NCBI GenBank assembly: GCA_021157815.1
Contig: JAGGVT010000168.1
Location: 1-46,112, forward strand
From: a bacterium
Lineage (GTDB): Bacteria > JAJVIF01 > JAGGVT01
Length of the DNA: 46,112 nucleotides
Direction of reading: 5' to 3'
The notes under the pieces were generated by a model. It was not told the origin of the DNA and ran no database searches. It worked only from the letters and a program-made list of their open reading frames with translations. The position numbers and the translations under genes were made by a program. Each line of letters begins with the position of its first letter. Position 1 is the first letter of the stretch. This document shows positions 1-10,358 of the stretch, in pieces.

Positions 1-4
1 AATT

Positions 5-195
5 AAGGGGACAGCGCCCTTTTTTACTACTGATTATATATGCCATCTCTGATGCTCTCCTTGACAATCCGCGAATCTGAATCCTGTCTTTTTACAGTTC
101 ATGCATGATAAACTGCTTTTGTGAAGTACTCTGTATGCACTAATCATAGAACTCGAGTCCTGATCTGTCAATAAAAAAAGCGTTGTCCCCTTTTC
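5..195. repeat. MITE-like inverted-repeat element
   Basis: The two ends are inverted copies of each other: 5-26 and 173-194 both read inward as AAGGGGACA, a short GC stretch and a run of T. The roughly 150-base interior holds no convincing gene; the one open frame resembles no known family. The GGGGACA plus T-run core recurs inside the two MITEs of the ATP synthase operon. Between this element and base 394 I see nothing else that can be named. Confidence 0.5.
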
Positions 196-394
196 CCGGG
201 TTACGAATTTAGTGGACATAACTCGCGCCGCAGTAGCCTGCGGCGCTCCCGGCATACCGAAGGCTTGCCGTACTCCAGGATGGATACATTATAAAAAAAA
301 CTACTTAAAAAAACACTAAACGCATGTATAATGTCAAAAGGCGGGGTTTTCTTAATATACACCTATCCTGCATTTTTACTGCAATATATTGAAC

Positions 395-423
395 TTGGAA
401 TTAGCTATAATTGTTGATATAAT
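395..423 (+). promoter_or_regulatory. Promoter of uvrA-ogt
   Basis: TTGGAA (395-400), a 17-base spacer and a perfect TATAAT (418-423) form a good sigma-70 promoter 74 bases before the uvrA start. The leader can fold: CAGTTC-AACCC near 427-438 pairs with GGGTT-GAG-GAACTG near 456-470. No LexA-type GAAC-N4-GTTC box is visible, so SOS control is not supported. Confidence 0.55.
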
Positions 424-496
424 AGACAGTTCAACCCTTATCATTTTTACTTATGGGGTTGAGGAACTGCCGTATTAAGGAGTTATAAGAGACATT

Positions 497-3397
497 TTGT
501 CGCTTAACGAAGGTAAAATAATCATTAAGGGCGCGCGCCAGCACAACCTTAAGAATATCGATGTCGAAATCCCGCGAAATCGTCTCGTTGTGATCACGGG
601 ACTGTCAGGCAGCGGGAAATCATCCCTTGCGTTCGATACGATTTACGCCGAGGGGCAGCGTCGGTATGTCGAATCGTTGAGCTCATACGCCCGGCAGTTT
701 CTCGGCCAGATGGACAAGCCTGATGTTGATTATATCGAAGGGCTGTCTCCGGCGATTTCGATTGACCAGAAATCGACATCGCGAAACCCACGCTCCACGG
801 TTGGGACTGTAACTGAAATCTACGATTATCTCCGATTATTATACGCCCGTGCCGGAACTCCACACTGCACACAATGCGGGAAGCCGATTATGCAACAATC
901 GGCGCAGGAAATAGTCGATCAGATAATGGAACTTGATAATGAAACACGTTTTTATATCCTTGCGCCGGTTGTCCGTAACAAGAAAGGTGTATTTACCAAA
1001 CTTTTTAGGGAACTGGCAAAAGAGGGTTTCAGCCGCATACGCGCCGATGGCGATGTTTTTCTGCTCACGGATGATATCGATTTAAAACGCTACGGCATCC
1101 ACAACATCGAGATCGTGGTGGATCGCCTTGTAATGAAGCCTGAGATAAAGCAACGTCTGGTTGAATCGGTCGAATTGTCACTCAAACGCGCCGATGGGCT
1201 TGTTATCGTTCACCTTGTAGATGAGAAAAAGGACATCATATTTTCGGAGCATTTCTCCTGTCCCGATTGCGGAATCAGTTTTGGAGAAATAACTCCGAAA
1301 CTGTTCTCTTTCAACTCGCCACATGGCGCCTGCACTGCCTGTAACGGTCTTGGCGTGATACGTGAAATCGATCCTGAACTGGTTCTGGATAGAAATAAAA
1401 GTTTATATAATGAGGCGATAATGCCGTGGCGAGGGACATCATCGGGATATCTTACAAGCGTGATTCATGCCGCGGCGGAAGTGCTGAAAATTGATCCATA
1501 TACTCCTTTGAAAGATATTCCAGCAAAAAAAGTCGATGAACTGCTTTATGGCCGTGAAGAGCAAATCATGGTCGAGTTTACATGGGTAAACGCGGATGGC
1601 CATGAGCGATTTGCCACGATGCCATTTTCAGGCGTTATTCCATATCTTAACAGGCGATTCAAGGAAACGACCAGCGATTACATCCGTAATATGCTGGAAC
1701 AGTATATGAGCGCGCGGCCATGCGGTAAATGTGGCGGAAAGAAACTCAAACCTGAGGCGCTTGCGGTTAAATTCGGCGGACAGGATATTATTGAACTTAC
1801 AGATAAAACAATCGGCGAACTTCTTAAATTCCTGTCGAAAATAAAACTGACATCATTCCAGAAGAAAGTCGCTGAGCGGATTCTCAAAGAGATAAACGAC
1901 CGCCTGACTTTCCTCGATAATGTCGGGCTGAATTACATAACACTATCCAGGGGCGCGACAACACTATCCAGTGGTGAGGCGCAGCGAATCAGGCTGGCTA
2001 CTCAAATCGGGTCAAATCTCACCGGTGTTTTGTATATTCTCGATGAACCGACAATAGGGCTTCACCAGCGTGACAATGCAAGACTGGTTCACACGCTGAA
2101 ACATCTTCGCGACCTCGGCAACACTGTAATTGTGGTCGAACACGACGAGGAAACCATTTCAGAAGCGGATTGGATTATCGACCTTGGTCCCGGCGCGGGT
2201 GAGGATGGCGGTGAAATTGTCGCGCAGGGCAAACTCGATGATATTATCAAAAGCAAGAACTCGCCTACCGGACAATTTCTCAATATCAAAACCGGAACAA
2301 ACGGCGAGACTCATCTTTATAAAAAGAAATACCGTAAACAAACAGGCGAACTTGTAATTCGAAATCCAAGGCATCACAACCTAAAGGGAATGGATGTCAA
2401 AATTCCGCTTGGATGCTTTGTCGCGGTGTCGGGCGTTTCAGGCAGCGGGAAATCATCGCTGATTAACGAAACGCTCTACAGGCAGATCGCGCATCATTTT
2501 AACCTTCGAACCGAAAAGCCGGGAGCGAATGACGGCATCGACGGCATGAACCTGCTGGAAAACATCATCGTTGTTGACCAGTCGCCAATAGGCAGAACGC
2601 CTCGATCAAATCCCGCGACATACACCAAAACATTCGATAAAATCCGCCAGCTGTTTGTGCAGACAAAGGAATCGAAAATCCGCGGATACAAGCCCGGACG
2701 GTTCAGTTTCAATGTAAAGGGCGGCAGGTGTGAAACCTGCCAGGGGGATGGCGTCATTAAAATCGAAATGCATTTCCTGCCGGACGTTTATATCAAATGC
2801 GAAGCCTGCGGCGGAAAGCGTTACAATCGCGAGACTCTCCAGATTGAATTCAAGGGGAAAAACATAGCTGATGTTCTGGACATGACTGTCAAGGAAGCGC
2901 TGGATTTCTTCTCAACCGTACCGGTTATCAGGGATAAAATTCAGGTGCTATATAACGTCGGACTGGGATATATCCGCCTTGGGCAACCCGCGACCACACT
3001 GTCCGGGGGAGAAGCTCAGCGTGTTAAACTCGCATTGGAACTCAGCAAGAAAAAAGTGGGTAAAACCCTGTATATTCTCGATGAACCCACTACCGGACTG
3101 CATTATTTCGATGTCCAGAAGCTTCTAAACGTTCTCAACCAGCTGGTTGACAGGGGAAATACAATTGTGATTATTGAGCATAACCTTGATGTTCTCGCCA
3201 GCGCGGATTACATAATCGACCTCGGTCCCGACGGAGGAGAAGCGGGCGGATATATCATTGCCAAGGGAACACCAAGAAAAGTCGCTAAATCAAAAAAGTC
3301 CTATACGGGCAAATATCTTAATACACTTTATTCGCGGGAATACCGCAACAATTCAAAGGTAAATAAAAGCCATAAGGCAATTGAGGTTACAACATGA
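497..3397 (+). CDS. uvrA: UvrA, excinuclease ABC subunit A
   Basis: This is the damage-sensing ATPase of nucleotide excision repair, which loads UvrB onto lesions. The 966-residue protein is slightly longer than usual (about 940) and has every hallmark. The first Walker A is GLSGSGKS at 35-42. Zinc cysteines lie at 255/258 and 279/282, the first ABC signature LSSGEAQ near 490 and Walker B LDEP near 514. The second half has Walker A GVSGSGKS near 645, zinc cysteines 745/748 and 768/771, LSGGEAQ near 835 and a second LDEP near 862. The start is TTG: the conserved family N-terminus ([11 protein letters not shown]) begins about 10 residues in and no ATG fits. AAGGAG at 477-482 lies 14 bases upstream, a rather long spacing. 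The stop overlaps the next start (ATGA). Confidence 0.98.
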   Translation: MSLNEGKIIIKGARQHNLKNIDVEIPRNRLVVITGLSGSGKSSLAFDTIYAEGQRRYVESLSSYARQFLGQMDKPDVDYIEGLSPAISIDQKSTSRNPRSTVGTVTEIYDYLRLLYARAGTPHCTQCGKPIMQQSAQEIVDQIMELDNETRFYILAPVVRNKKGVFTKLFRELAKEGFSRIRADGDVFLLTDDIDLKRYGIHNIEIVVDRLVMKPEIKQRLVESVELSLKRADGLVIVHLVDEKKDIIFSEHFSCPDCGISFGEITPKLFSFNSPHGACTACNGLGVIREIDPELVLDRNKSLYNEAIMPWRGTSSGYLTSVIHAAAEVLKIDPYTPLKDIPAKKVDELLYGREEQIMVEFTWVNADGHERFATMPFSGVIPYLNRRFKETTSDYIRNMLEQYMSARPCGKCGGKKLKPEALAVKFGGQDIIELTDKTIGELLKFLSKIKLTSFQKKVAERILKEINDRLTFLDNVGLNYITLSRGATTLSSGEAQRIRLATQIGSNLTGVLYILDEPTIGLHQRDNARLVHTLKHLRDLGNTVIVVEHDEETISEADWIIDLGPGAGEDGGEIVAQGKLDDIIKSKNSPTGQFLNIKTGTNGETHLYKKKYRKQTGELVIRNPRHHNLKGMDVKIPLGCFVAVSGVSGSGKSSLINETLYRQIAHHFNLRTEKPGANDGIDGMNLLENIIVVDQSPIGRTPRSNPATYTKTFDKIRQLFVQTKESKIRGYKPGRFSFNVKGGRCETCQGDGVIKIEMHFLPDVYIKCEACGGKRYNRETLQIEFKGKNIADVLDMTVKEALDFFSTVPVIRDKIQVLYNVGLGYIRLGQPATTLSGGEAQRVKLALELSKKKVGKTLYILDEPTTGLHYFDVQKLLNVLNQLVDRGNTIVIIEHNLDVLASADYIIDLGPDGGEAGGYIIAKGTPRKVAKSKKSYTGKYLNTLYSREYRNNSKVNKSHKAIEVTT

Positions 3398-3975
3398 GGA
3401 TTTATGAACCACCGGAATTTGAATTCTACGCTTATATATTCAAGGATGAAAAAGGGTTTCATGGCGGTATAGCATCCCGAAGAGGATTATGCACCTGCAC
3501 CTTCTCGCAGAAAAAACTCTCCGTCGCCAAAAAGATTCTGAAAGAAACCATGTCCTCAAGGGATGGAAAAACCAAGTGGGTGAAGGATTTAAAGGATATC
3601 GATGATGATGACGTAAGATATATCCTTACTCGATTCCAGGATGAGTTTGAAAAGTATTTTCATGGCAAGCTCAAGCGATTCACACTGCCAATCGAGATTG
3701 GCATCGGCTCTGATTTCGATAGAAAGGTATGGATGAATCTTGAAAAGATTCCATACGGAAAAACTGTGAGTTATAAAAGCATTGCAAACAAAATCGGTGA
3801 CGCAAAAGCCTTCAAAGAGGTCGGTGATTCCTGCAATCATAACCCGCTTCCGATTATCATTCCATGCCATAGAGTAATGGAAACCAAAAAGAAAATAGGC
3901 AAATTCTCAGGCGGTGTGGTTAAGAAAAAGATGCTGCTAAAACTTGAGCGCTCATGGGCTCAGGCAAAAAGTTAG
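3394..3975 (+). CDS. ogt: Methylated-DNA--protein-cysteine S-methyltransferase
   Basis: A suicide alkyltransferase that removes O6-alkyl groups from guanine onto its own cysteine. The 193-residue protein has the family C-terminal domain: YGKTVSYKSIA at 121-131 (helix-turn-helix entry) and the active-site PCHRV at 157-161 with acceptor Cys158, followed by a GGV.KK..LL tail. The residues before the active site (GDSCNHNP) differ from the usual AVG.A...NP. The N-terminal half is weakly conserved, as is normal for Ogt. The start ATG overlaps the uvrA stop by 4 bases, so the two repair genes are translationally coupled. Confidence 0.9.
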   Translation: MRIYEPPEFEFYAYIFKDEKGFHGGIASRRGLCTCTFSQKKLSVAKKILKETMSSRDGKTKWVKDLKDIDDDDVRYILTRFQDEFEKYFHGKLKRFTLPIEIGIGSDFDRKVWMNLEKIPYGKTVSYKSIANKIGDAKAFKEVGDSCNHNPLPIIIPCHRVMETKKKIGKFSGGVVKKKMLLKLERSWAQAKS

Positions 3976-4102
3976 GGCGAATCAGTCTGATACCCGAGTG
4001 CCGCTTGTAGATCCCGAGTTTATCGAGAAACGCGCATATAAGAAGCACGATGCTAAAGACCCTGTTGGGAAAGGCACCGCAAACAAGAAACCCCCACCCC
4101 AG

Positions 4103-4302
4103 CCCTCCCCGCTAGCGGGGAGGGAGAGTATTGTTTCTCCCCTTCGCAAGTATATAGATCAGATATGTTGTTTTTTATAAATGCAAAAATATTTCCCCCC
4201 GCTCGCGGGGGGATTAGGGGGGGAGGCGATATAAAAACAACCTTTTCCGACAGGCTCTAAAGCATGGTGTTAGGTAAAGTTGCAACAAAAAACAACACCA
4301 TG
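4103..4302. repeat. Cluster of GC-rich palindromes and a small hairpin
   Basis: The 387 bases between ogt and tRNA-Glu contain no gene. They hold a perfect 22-base palindrome at 4103-4124 (CCCTCCCCGCT and its complement) and a second one at 4195-4212 (CCCCCCGC-TC-GCGGGGGG). There is also an inverted repeat CATGGTGTT (4263-4271) / AACACCATG (4294-4302). The last motif recurs near 23814-23861. The first palindrome may double as a terminator for ogt, but no T-run follows closely. Confidence 0.5.
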
Positions 4303-4362
4303 ACTTATCATAATGCTGGTGTTATTTAGATTTTCGACGGATAACACTTCTCGATAAAAAAA

Positions 4363-4434
4363 TAGCCCCAAGGGGATTTGAACCCCTGTTACAGCCTTGA
4401 GAGGGCCGCGTCATAACCACTAGACCATGGGGCC
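4363..4434 (-). tRNA. tRNA-Glu (CTC)
   Basis: The minus strand folds as a complete 72-base cloverleaf. The acceptor GGCCCCA pairs with TGGGGCT, with A as discriminator. The D arm contains TAGTGGTTAT, the anticodon stem CGGCC/GGCTG encloses the loop CTCTCAA, and the T arm is AGGGG-TTCAAAT-CCCCT. The anticodon CTC reads the Glu codon GAG. CCA is not encoded. Confidence 0.95.
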
Positions 4435-4447
4435 TTATAACGGATTG

Positions 4448-4476
4448 ATTATATCGCATTTTTACATTTCCGGCAA
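4448..4476 (-). promoter_or_regulatory. Promoter of tRNA-Glu
   Basis: On the minus strand TTGCCG (4471-4476), a 17-base spacer and a perfect TATAAT (4448-4453) precede the tRNA 5' end by 13 bases, the distance expected for a tRNA promoter. Confidence 0.6.
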
Positions 4477-4550
4477 TGCATGTGTGAATTTCGCAATCCA
4501 CGATTGCAGGTTTTAACAAAAACAAATTTGTTTTGTGCTACGGGCATCCT

Positions 4551-4740
4551 GGTGCTGTTGAAAAAGGTTTTATAGACCAGAAAATCATAATAAAACCATC
4601 AAGTATATTCAATGTCATTCCGGGCTTGACCCGGAATCAATCTTCAAGCCTGGAAGACGTGGATTCTGAATCAAGCTCAGAATGACAATTTGCCATCTTT
4701 GAGGAAAGATAAAATTAAAACAGGGTTTCTCAACAGCCCC
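4551..4740. repeat. 190-base MITE with IS1182-like ends, copy 1
   Basis: The ends are inverted: GGTGCTGTTGAAAAAGG at the left and, read from the other side, GGGGCTGTTGAGAAACC. ATCCT flanks both sides (4546-4550 and 4741-4745) and may be a target duplication. A second copy of the same length in the opposite orientation lies at 29088-29277. The ends match those of the neighbouring IS element, so this is probably a non-autonomous derivative. The interior includes a TGTCATTCCGGG...CCCGGAAT palindrome also seen near 11700. Confidence 0.8.
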
Positions 4741-4770
4741 ATCCTGCCTGCATCATATAGCCAGCATCCT

Positions 4771-5765
4771 GGGGCTGTTGAAAAAGCCTATTATTTGAAA
4801 TATACTTTGCAAATGCCAGGCAAAAACGAAAATTGGCAAGAAGAAATAATTACGGTTCCGGGCATGACATCCCTGGTTCCCAAGGAGCACATCCTTTACA
4901 AAGTAAACAGCATTCTCAAGACGAGTTGGTTTCGCGAGGATGTTCGTGAATTGTACTGCGAGACTAATGGCCGTCCGAGTATCGATCCCGAATACGCGCT
5001 TCGACTGATGCTTGCGGGATTTTTGCACGGTATCAAACATGATCGCAAACTGCTTCGCGAGGCTCAGGTTAAGAAACCGAAAAAGGAAAAGCGAAGCAAG
5101 CCCGATCCCGATGCGAGTTTTTCAAGGACGAACAAGAGGCAACGATACAAACTTGGATACAAGCAGCATACAGCTGTTGACGATAAAGCCGGGATTGTGG
5201 TTGATGTTGGTGTGACAACTGACAAGACGAACGATAGCACACAGTTGATAGAACAGATTCAAAGAGCCGCTCAAAACACAGGTGTGATGCCTAAGACAAG
5301 GACTGCAAGTGTTGCCCACTTAAAAATCAATGTGTTCCACCAAGCGGTAGCGCACGTTCAATACTTATTGTGTATGGATACACTTCTCTGTTGAGAGGAC
5401 GAAGACAAACTCAAAAAAGATGGCGGGATGATAAATATTATGAATCATACAAACGTCACAAATGGCTGGTTGAGGGACGGCAGGGTGAAGCGAAAGTCCA
5501 ACACGGCTTGTGTCGAGCGCATCGTCGCGGACTGGAGCAGGTGTCGGTTCAAGTTTATATGACTGCAATTGCGATGAACATGAAACGCCTTGCATCGTTT
5601 TCTTTGCATCAAAACCCCCTATTAAAGGCTATTTTTGGGCTGATATGGCGTCTGTGCGCGATTCCAAGCGATTTGTTTGCTTTTTCATTCTCCAAACTGG
5701 AAAATCGCAAAACAAGATTAGCTGCACTCATTCAGTAAAAAAGAAGGGGGTATTTCAACAGCCCC
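4771..5765 (+). mobile_element. Degenerate IS1182-like insertion sequence
   Basis: A 995-base element bounded by GGGGCTGTTGAAAAAG (from 4771) and, reversed, GGGGCTGTTGAAATAC (to 5765). It holds a single broken transposase gene. Intact members of this family are usually 1.5-1.9 kb, so several hundred bases have been lost internally. The left flank is ATCCT but the right flank does not match it, so the target duplication is gone or one end was rearranged. Confidence 0.75.
4813..5738 (+). pseudogene. Transposase remnant, IS1182-like
   Basis: The N-terminal part matches the DUF772-type start of IS1182/IS5-like transposases (LVPKEHIL..KV, then GRPSIDPEYALRLMLAGFL and HDRKLLREAQV). The frame then jumps to DPDASFSR and YKQHTAVDD, so the intervening central region is missing. 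After about 5290 the frame is lost. The C-terminal part resumes in another frame near 5370 (YKRHKWLVEGRQGEAKVQHG and the RGL.....Q.YMTAIAMNMKRLA tail). With two disruptions it cannot make a working enzyme. Confidence 0.8.
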
Positions 5766-5812
5766 TGGAAACCCGCACCATAACAAAGTTCTGAGTTTAT
5801 CGAAAAGTCATT

Positions 5813-7141
5813 CTATTCAGGATATGGCATCTGACCTATCGATTTCATCATGCGTGAATATGCTATGTGATAATCAGTTAGCGCGACAAGCTTGTTCAAT
5901 TCAGCGGATGTGAACTGGTTGCGAGTCGAAATCAAATCGAGATAAGTAATCACGCCTTCCTTGTATCCGACCTCCGCCATGTGGAGAGCTTCCTGTGCCT
6001 GTTCGAATATTTTTGTCGATGATTCAATTCTCGCTCTCGATTCATTCAACGCGAGGAATGTCGTTTGGACATCAAGACGAACCAAAGCGGAAATATCCTC
6101 CATTGTGCTTTTAAGAGCGTCGCGATTTCCCCTTGCCTCATCGACAGCGTGTTTTGCCCTGCCGCCATCGAAAAGTGGAAGTTCAAATTTCACGAACCAT
6201 GCCCACGAATTTTTCCCGCCGAATGCGGAGCCCTGGTCGGCGTATTTCAGGTTCGCGATGAAATTCAGGTTCGGGCGAAGCTTGTTAATCACAACAAGCG
6301 CATTTTGCGCGGCGACTCCGGCCTCGAGCTGTTTAAGGTCCGGCCGTGAATCAAACGCGAGTTCGATGCATTTGTCGAGAGGGATATTCCATTCCGGTAT
6401 GTCGAGATTTTCCGGGAATTCAGGATGGCAGATTTTATCGGAGCCGAGCAGTCGTTGGAACATCAGTAATGCAGCTTCGGAGTTTTTCTTCGCGCCTACA
6501 AGAGATTCCCTTGCCTGAGCGAGATCAACCTCGCTTCGGATGACATCGAATTTGGCGGTTTGGCCTACATCGAATTTCTGTTTCGCATGATTAAGAGCGA
6601 GCTCGCTTCGATGAACCTCGTCCTTTTTAATAATAACGGAACGTTCAGAGAGAAATACGCCGTAAAAAGACTCAATAACCGAAAGAGCAATGTCCTGTTC
6701 TTTTAGTTTGAGTTCCTCCTTTTTGGCGTTACGGCCGCCCTTTGCGGCTCGGATTGAAGCCGGGATTAATCCGAACGTGCTTATCGGCTGAACGAAAGTA
6801 AATGATACGGAATTTGTAATATCGCTTGATGGGCTGAAGTCCATGCCATAAAGCGGTGACTCCGGAGGAGCGGTTTCGGGGTCGGGGAAAGTGTCCATCT
6901 GCGACATTTCACCAGTTGCAGACAGGTTGGGCATATAGTTCGCGCGCGCGTTTTTCAGCACGGCTTCGGATGCCCGAACCTCGCATCGAAGCGCGTTGAT
7001 TTCATCGTTGTTTTCCATCGCGATTTCGATTGCCTGCTCAAGCGTTATTGTTGCGCAATCCGGTTCGATTTCCTGTGCGCTGATGTATGCAGTGGAAATG
7101 CATATTCCAAGAATGATTATTCCAAATAGTATGTTTTTCAT
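5813..7141 (-). CDS. TolC-family outer membrane efflux protein
   Basis: The outer membrane channel of a tripartite pump. The 442-residue protein has a signal peptide (cleavage near ISA-Q, residue 22). It then shows two TolC-type halves rich in long helices: one starts with LEQAIEIAMENNDEI, the second with LDKCIELAFDSRPDLKQLEA. The repeated E..Y..G..T..D.......L motif appears near the end (VGYKEGVITYLDLIST). It is the last gene of the tetR-pump operon, 28 bases after the RND gene, with GGAG 8 bases before its ATG. Confidence 0.93.
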   Translation of the reverse strand: MKNILFGIIILGICISTAYISAQEIEPDCATITLEQAIEIAMENNDEINALRCEVRASEAVLKNARANYMPNLSATGEMSQMDTFPDPETAPPESPLYGMDFSPSSDITNSVSFTFVQPISTFGLIPASIRAAKGGRNAKKEELKLKEQDIALSVIESFYGVFLSERSVIIKKDEVHRSELALNHAKQKFDVGQTAKFDVIRSEVDLAQARESLVGAKKNSEAALLMFQRLLGSDKICHPEFPENLDIPEWNIPLDKCIELAFDSRPDLKQLEAGVAAQNALVVINKLRPNLNFIANLKYADQGSAFGGKNSWAWFVKFELPLFDGGRAKHAVDEARGNRDALKSTMEDISALVRLDVQTTFLALNESRARIESSTKIFEQAQEALHMAEVGYKEGVITYLDLISTRNQFTSAELNKLVALTDYHIAYSRMMKSIGQMPYPE

Positions 7142-7169
7142 TTAATTTGCTCCGAATTAAATCAATAGT

Positions 7170-10100
7170 TTAACCTGTTGAGAGAACGAAAAACGCTGCC
7201 CCAATAATTATAACTGCCATGCCGAGTCCAAAACCGATTAAAGTGATAATTCTGACAAACTTAAGGAACATGTTATCAGTTTCCGCGTATTGACCCGGGT
7301 GGTACAGCCATTCACTTATTTTATAGAAGGATGGAATTATCAGAAGAATGAGAACGGTTGAGAAGAGCAGTCCGAAAACAATCGCCCATCCCAGCGGTCC
7401 CCAGAATTCGGAACCGCCGCCTATACCGATCGCAAGCGGAAGAATTCCCATAATGGTTGTAATACTTGTCATGAGAACCGGACGGAATCTGTCGCATCCG
7501 CCTTTTACCAAAGCATCTTCAATGCTCATGCCTTTTTTGCGAAGCTGATTGACATAGACAATCAGAACGATTGCGTCGTTGATTACGATTCCAGATAACG
7601 CGACAATTCCAACACCGGGCATGAATCCGAATCTGTTTCCGGTAATAATCAGACCAACTACAACACCGATACACGCAAACGGAATCGCTCCCATCACTGT
7701 AAGCGGCATGTGGAACGAATCGAAAGTAACGGCGAGAATGATATATATGACCATCAAGCCGATAATCATCGCTTTCATCAAGGCAATAAAATCATCTTGA
7801 AGTTCCTTGTTTTGTCCCTCGAAGTTGAATTCGTAGCCTGGAGGAAGATTGTATTCCTCAAGAATCTCATCGTATTTCTTCTTGACGGAATTAGCCGTTT
7901 CTCCTGACAAAGGATCTATTCCCGCACTGACAGTGATTGTTCTTTCACCATCCCTGTGAATTATCTTTGCAATTCCGGAAGTGATTTCAGTGTCAGCGAC
8001 CTGAGAAAAAGGAATAAGCTGCCCTTTCATATTTCTGAAATTGATTCGCCTGAGGTCCTCGATGGATGATCGTTTGTCTTCCGGGAACTGGACGATGATG
8101 TCATACTCCTCACCCTCCATGTAAAACTCGCCGGCATCAACGCCATCGAAAGCCGCGCGTATTTCAGCGCCAATCATGGTGTTGGTAAGGCCGTTCAGCG
8201 CCGCGCGTTCCCTGTCGATTTCAATCTGCACCTCAGGAAATCCGGGATTGTAATTATCCTTGATATCAATAATGCCTTCAACGCCGGACAGGATATCCTG
8301 AACATCCTCGCTGATTTTCTCGAGTTCAGAGAAATCTTTTCCTGTCATCATTATTTCAACAGCGGAACCTTCCGGAGGGCCCATATCTATGCCAACGAAT
8401 TCAATATCAGCGCCTGAGATATCCTTCACTCTTGATCTCATGTCGCCAATGATTTCAGGCGGTTTCCTGCCACCTTTGATCTCAGCAAGGTCACCGAAAA
8501 TTGATCCGAAGTTATCCGAACTGCCTCCAGAGTATCTGTGAATGTTTGTTTCAGAAGCGCCATCACCAATATTTGCTGCGTAGAATTCAACTTCAGGCAC
8601 ATCGGAAGTTCTCTCTTCCACTTCTTTTACGATACGGTTTGTTTCCTCGATATTTGTCCCTGACGGTGTACGAACATCAATTGTGTATTTATAGAAAGGA
8701 GAATCCGGGAAAAGTTCGAATTGAAGCATGCCTGATGCAACAATTACGATAGCCGCGAAGAATAAAAACCAGGCAACCGTAGCTGTTAAAAATGGATATT
8801 TCAAGGTTCGTTTAATGATCTTTTGGTATGTCGGCAGCATTGGTTCAATCCAGCCACCCAGCAGTTTTCCTCTTTTGGATTGGTGTTCTTCTCTTTTAAG
8901 GTAATACCGGCAAAAGACGGGAGTGAAGCCATGCGCGATAAGAATCGCGCCACCAAGCGATGAAATGACCATTATAGGAATGAACTTAATGAACTGTCCT
9001 ATGATTCCCGGCATGAACATCATGGGAGCAAAAGCAGCGAAAGTTGTAAGGCCGGCGGCGAGAATCGCGCCGCTAACCTCGTAAATGCTGTCGTGTGCGG
9101 CGGTTTTATTATCCTTGCCCATTTCAAGATGCCGCATCGTGTTTTCAGTTACGATAATAGCGTCATCGACCAACATTCCCAAAACGATAATCGCGCCGAA
9201 TGTAATAACGTTACTGATAGAATAACCTTGTGTCCAGATAAAAATGTAACCGCAGAAAAGACTCCATGGAATTGTCGGAGTGATTATTATTGCGCTTCTG
9301 AAGCCGAGGAAGAAAAGCAGAATGATGAAAACAAGAAGAAGTCCCCAGCCCAGGTTCTGGAACAGATTAGTGTTGGATTTTCTTACTACCCATGACGAAT
9401 CACCGATGTATGTATACTTCGTGCCCGGTGGGAAATTCTCTTCAAGTTCTGCCATTATGCTTTTTACTTCATCAACTGTCTTAATAAGATTCTCGCCTGT
9501 TTTCTTTGTGACGAGAATATTAAGGCAATCACTTCCGTTCAAACGGGCATACGAGTCGCGCTCCTCAGTTGTGAACTCGATTCCAGCGACATCGGAAAGA
9601 GTTACAATTCGTCCGGCATCCGCTGAAAGAACAAGTTTTCCCATATCATCGATGGTTTCGAACTTCCCCATCGAACGAAGTACGAATTTATTTGTGCCAA
9701 CCAGATTTGTGCCGGCAGGGATGTTGAAGTTTTCCTGCTTTATGATTTGTGCGATGCTGTTGAGTGACACATTGTAAAGCGCGAGCTTCGCCGGATCAAC
9801 ATTCACATGTATCTCCTCATCAAGTGCGCCAACTATATCAACTTTACCCACACCGTGGAGTTTTTCGATCTCATCCTTAATATCTTCCGCGATGCGTTTA
9901 AGTTCGCCGGGGCTAACAGGTGATGTAAGTGAAATGACAATGATTGGCCTGTCGGTAAAAGACCAATCGGAGACATCCGGTTCCTCAATATCGGGTGGCA
10001 GTTCACTGCGGATTGATTTTACCTTATCGCGTGTCTCACGAATCTTTTCCTCAATGTCCGTTCCCGCAAGGAAATTTATCTTCGTAAAAGAGTATCCTTC

Positions 10101-10358
10101 GGAGATGTGACTTTCGTAGTAATCAACCTCATCAAGTTTTTCGATGGCATCTTCGATTTTGTTTGTTACTTCCTGTTCAATATCCTCAGGTGACACACCG
10201 GGATAAATAACCCGTACAAAAGCCATTGGGATTGTTATGTCCGGAGTAGATTCTTTTGGCAGAAACATTGTTGCGGCGATGCCGATGATCGAAAGAAAGA
10301 TAAGGATCATCGTGACAATTCTGGGCCTGTTCAGGAAAAAGTCTGAAAAAGCATGCAT
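7170..10358 (-). CDS. RND-family inner membrane efflux transporter (AcrB-like)
   Basis: A proton-driven pump subunit of 1062 residues, a typical length. The first helix follows RPRIVTMILIFLSIIGIAA. The large periplasmic loop starts with PKESTPDITIPMAFVRVIYPGVSPEDIE. The proton-relay pair of the HAE group is present in the fourth helix (GMLVDDAIIVTEN), and the symmetric second half has GIVINDAIVLIVY in the tenth. It starts directly at the stop of the membrane-fusion gene (TAAATG), so the two are coupled. The substrate cannot be read from the sequence. Confidence 0.95.
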   Translation of the reverse strand: MHAFSDFFLNRPRIVTMILIFLSIIGIAATMFLPKESTPDITIPMAFVRVIYPGVSPEDIEQEVTNKIEDAIEKLDEVDYYESHISEGYSFTKINFLAGTDIEEKIRETRDKVKSIRSELPPDIEEPDVSDWSFTDRPIIVISLTSPVSPGELKRIAEDIKDEIEKLHGVGKVDIVGALDEEIHVNVDPAKLALYNVSLNSIAQIIKQENFNIPAGTNLVGTNKFVLRSMGKFETIDDMGKLVLSADAGRIVTLSDVAGIEFTTEERDSYARLNGSDCLNILVTKKTGENLIKTVDEVKSIMAELEENFPPGTKYTYIGDSSWVVRKSNTNLFQNLGWGLLLVFIILLFFLGFRSAIIITPTIPWSLFCGYIFIWTQGYSISNVITFGAIIVLGMLVDDAIIVTENTMRHLEMGKDNKTAAHDSIYEVSGAILAAGLTTFAAFAPMMFMPGIIGQFIKFIPIMVISSLGGAILIAHGFTPVFCRYYLKREEHQSKRGKLLGGWIEPMLPTYQKIIKRTLKYPFLTATVAWFLFFAAIVIVASGMLQFELFPDSPFYKYTIDVRTPSGTNIEETNRIVKEVEERTSDVPEVEFYAANIGDGASETNIHRYSGGSSDNFGSIFGDLAEIKGGRKPPEIIGDMRSRVKDISGADIEFVGIDMGPPEGSAVEIMMTGKDFSELEKISEDVQDILSGVEGIIDIKDNYNPGFPEVQIEIDRERAALNGLTNTMIGAEIRAAFDGVDAGEFYMEGEEYDIIVQFPEDKRSSIEDLRRINFRNMKGQLIPFSQVADTEITSGIAKIIHRDGERTITVSAGIDPLSGETANSVKKKYDEILEEYNLPPGYEFNFEGQNKELQDDFIALMKAMIIGLMVIYIILAVTFDSFHMPLTVMGAIPFACIGVVVGLIITGNRFGFMPGVGIVALSGIVINDAIVLIVYVNQLRKKGMSIEDALVKGGCDRFRPVLMTSITTIMGILPLAIGIGGGSEFWGPLGWAIVFGLLFSTVLILLIIPSFYKISEWLYHPGQYAETDNMFLKFVRIITLIGFGLGMAVIIIGAAFFVLSTG

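Noticed and set aside
34-255. Possible 73-residue gene on the minus strand
   Set aside because: It covers an inverted-repeat element, has no family resemblance and no ribosome binding site.
3944-4180. 78-residue frame after ogt
   Set aside because: It runs through the end of ogt and GC-rich palindromes with no family match.
4322-4525. Open reading frame on the minus strand over tRNA-Glu
   Set aside because: It is a translation of the tRNA gene itself (RGCNRGSNPLG is the usual false peptide of a tRNA T arm).
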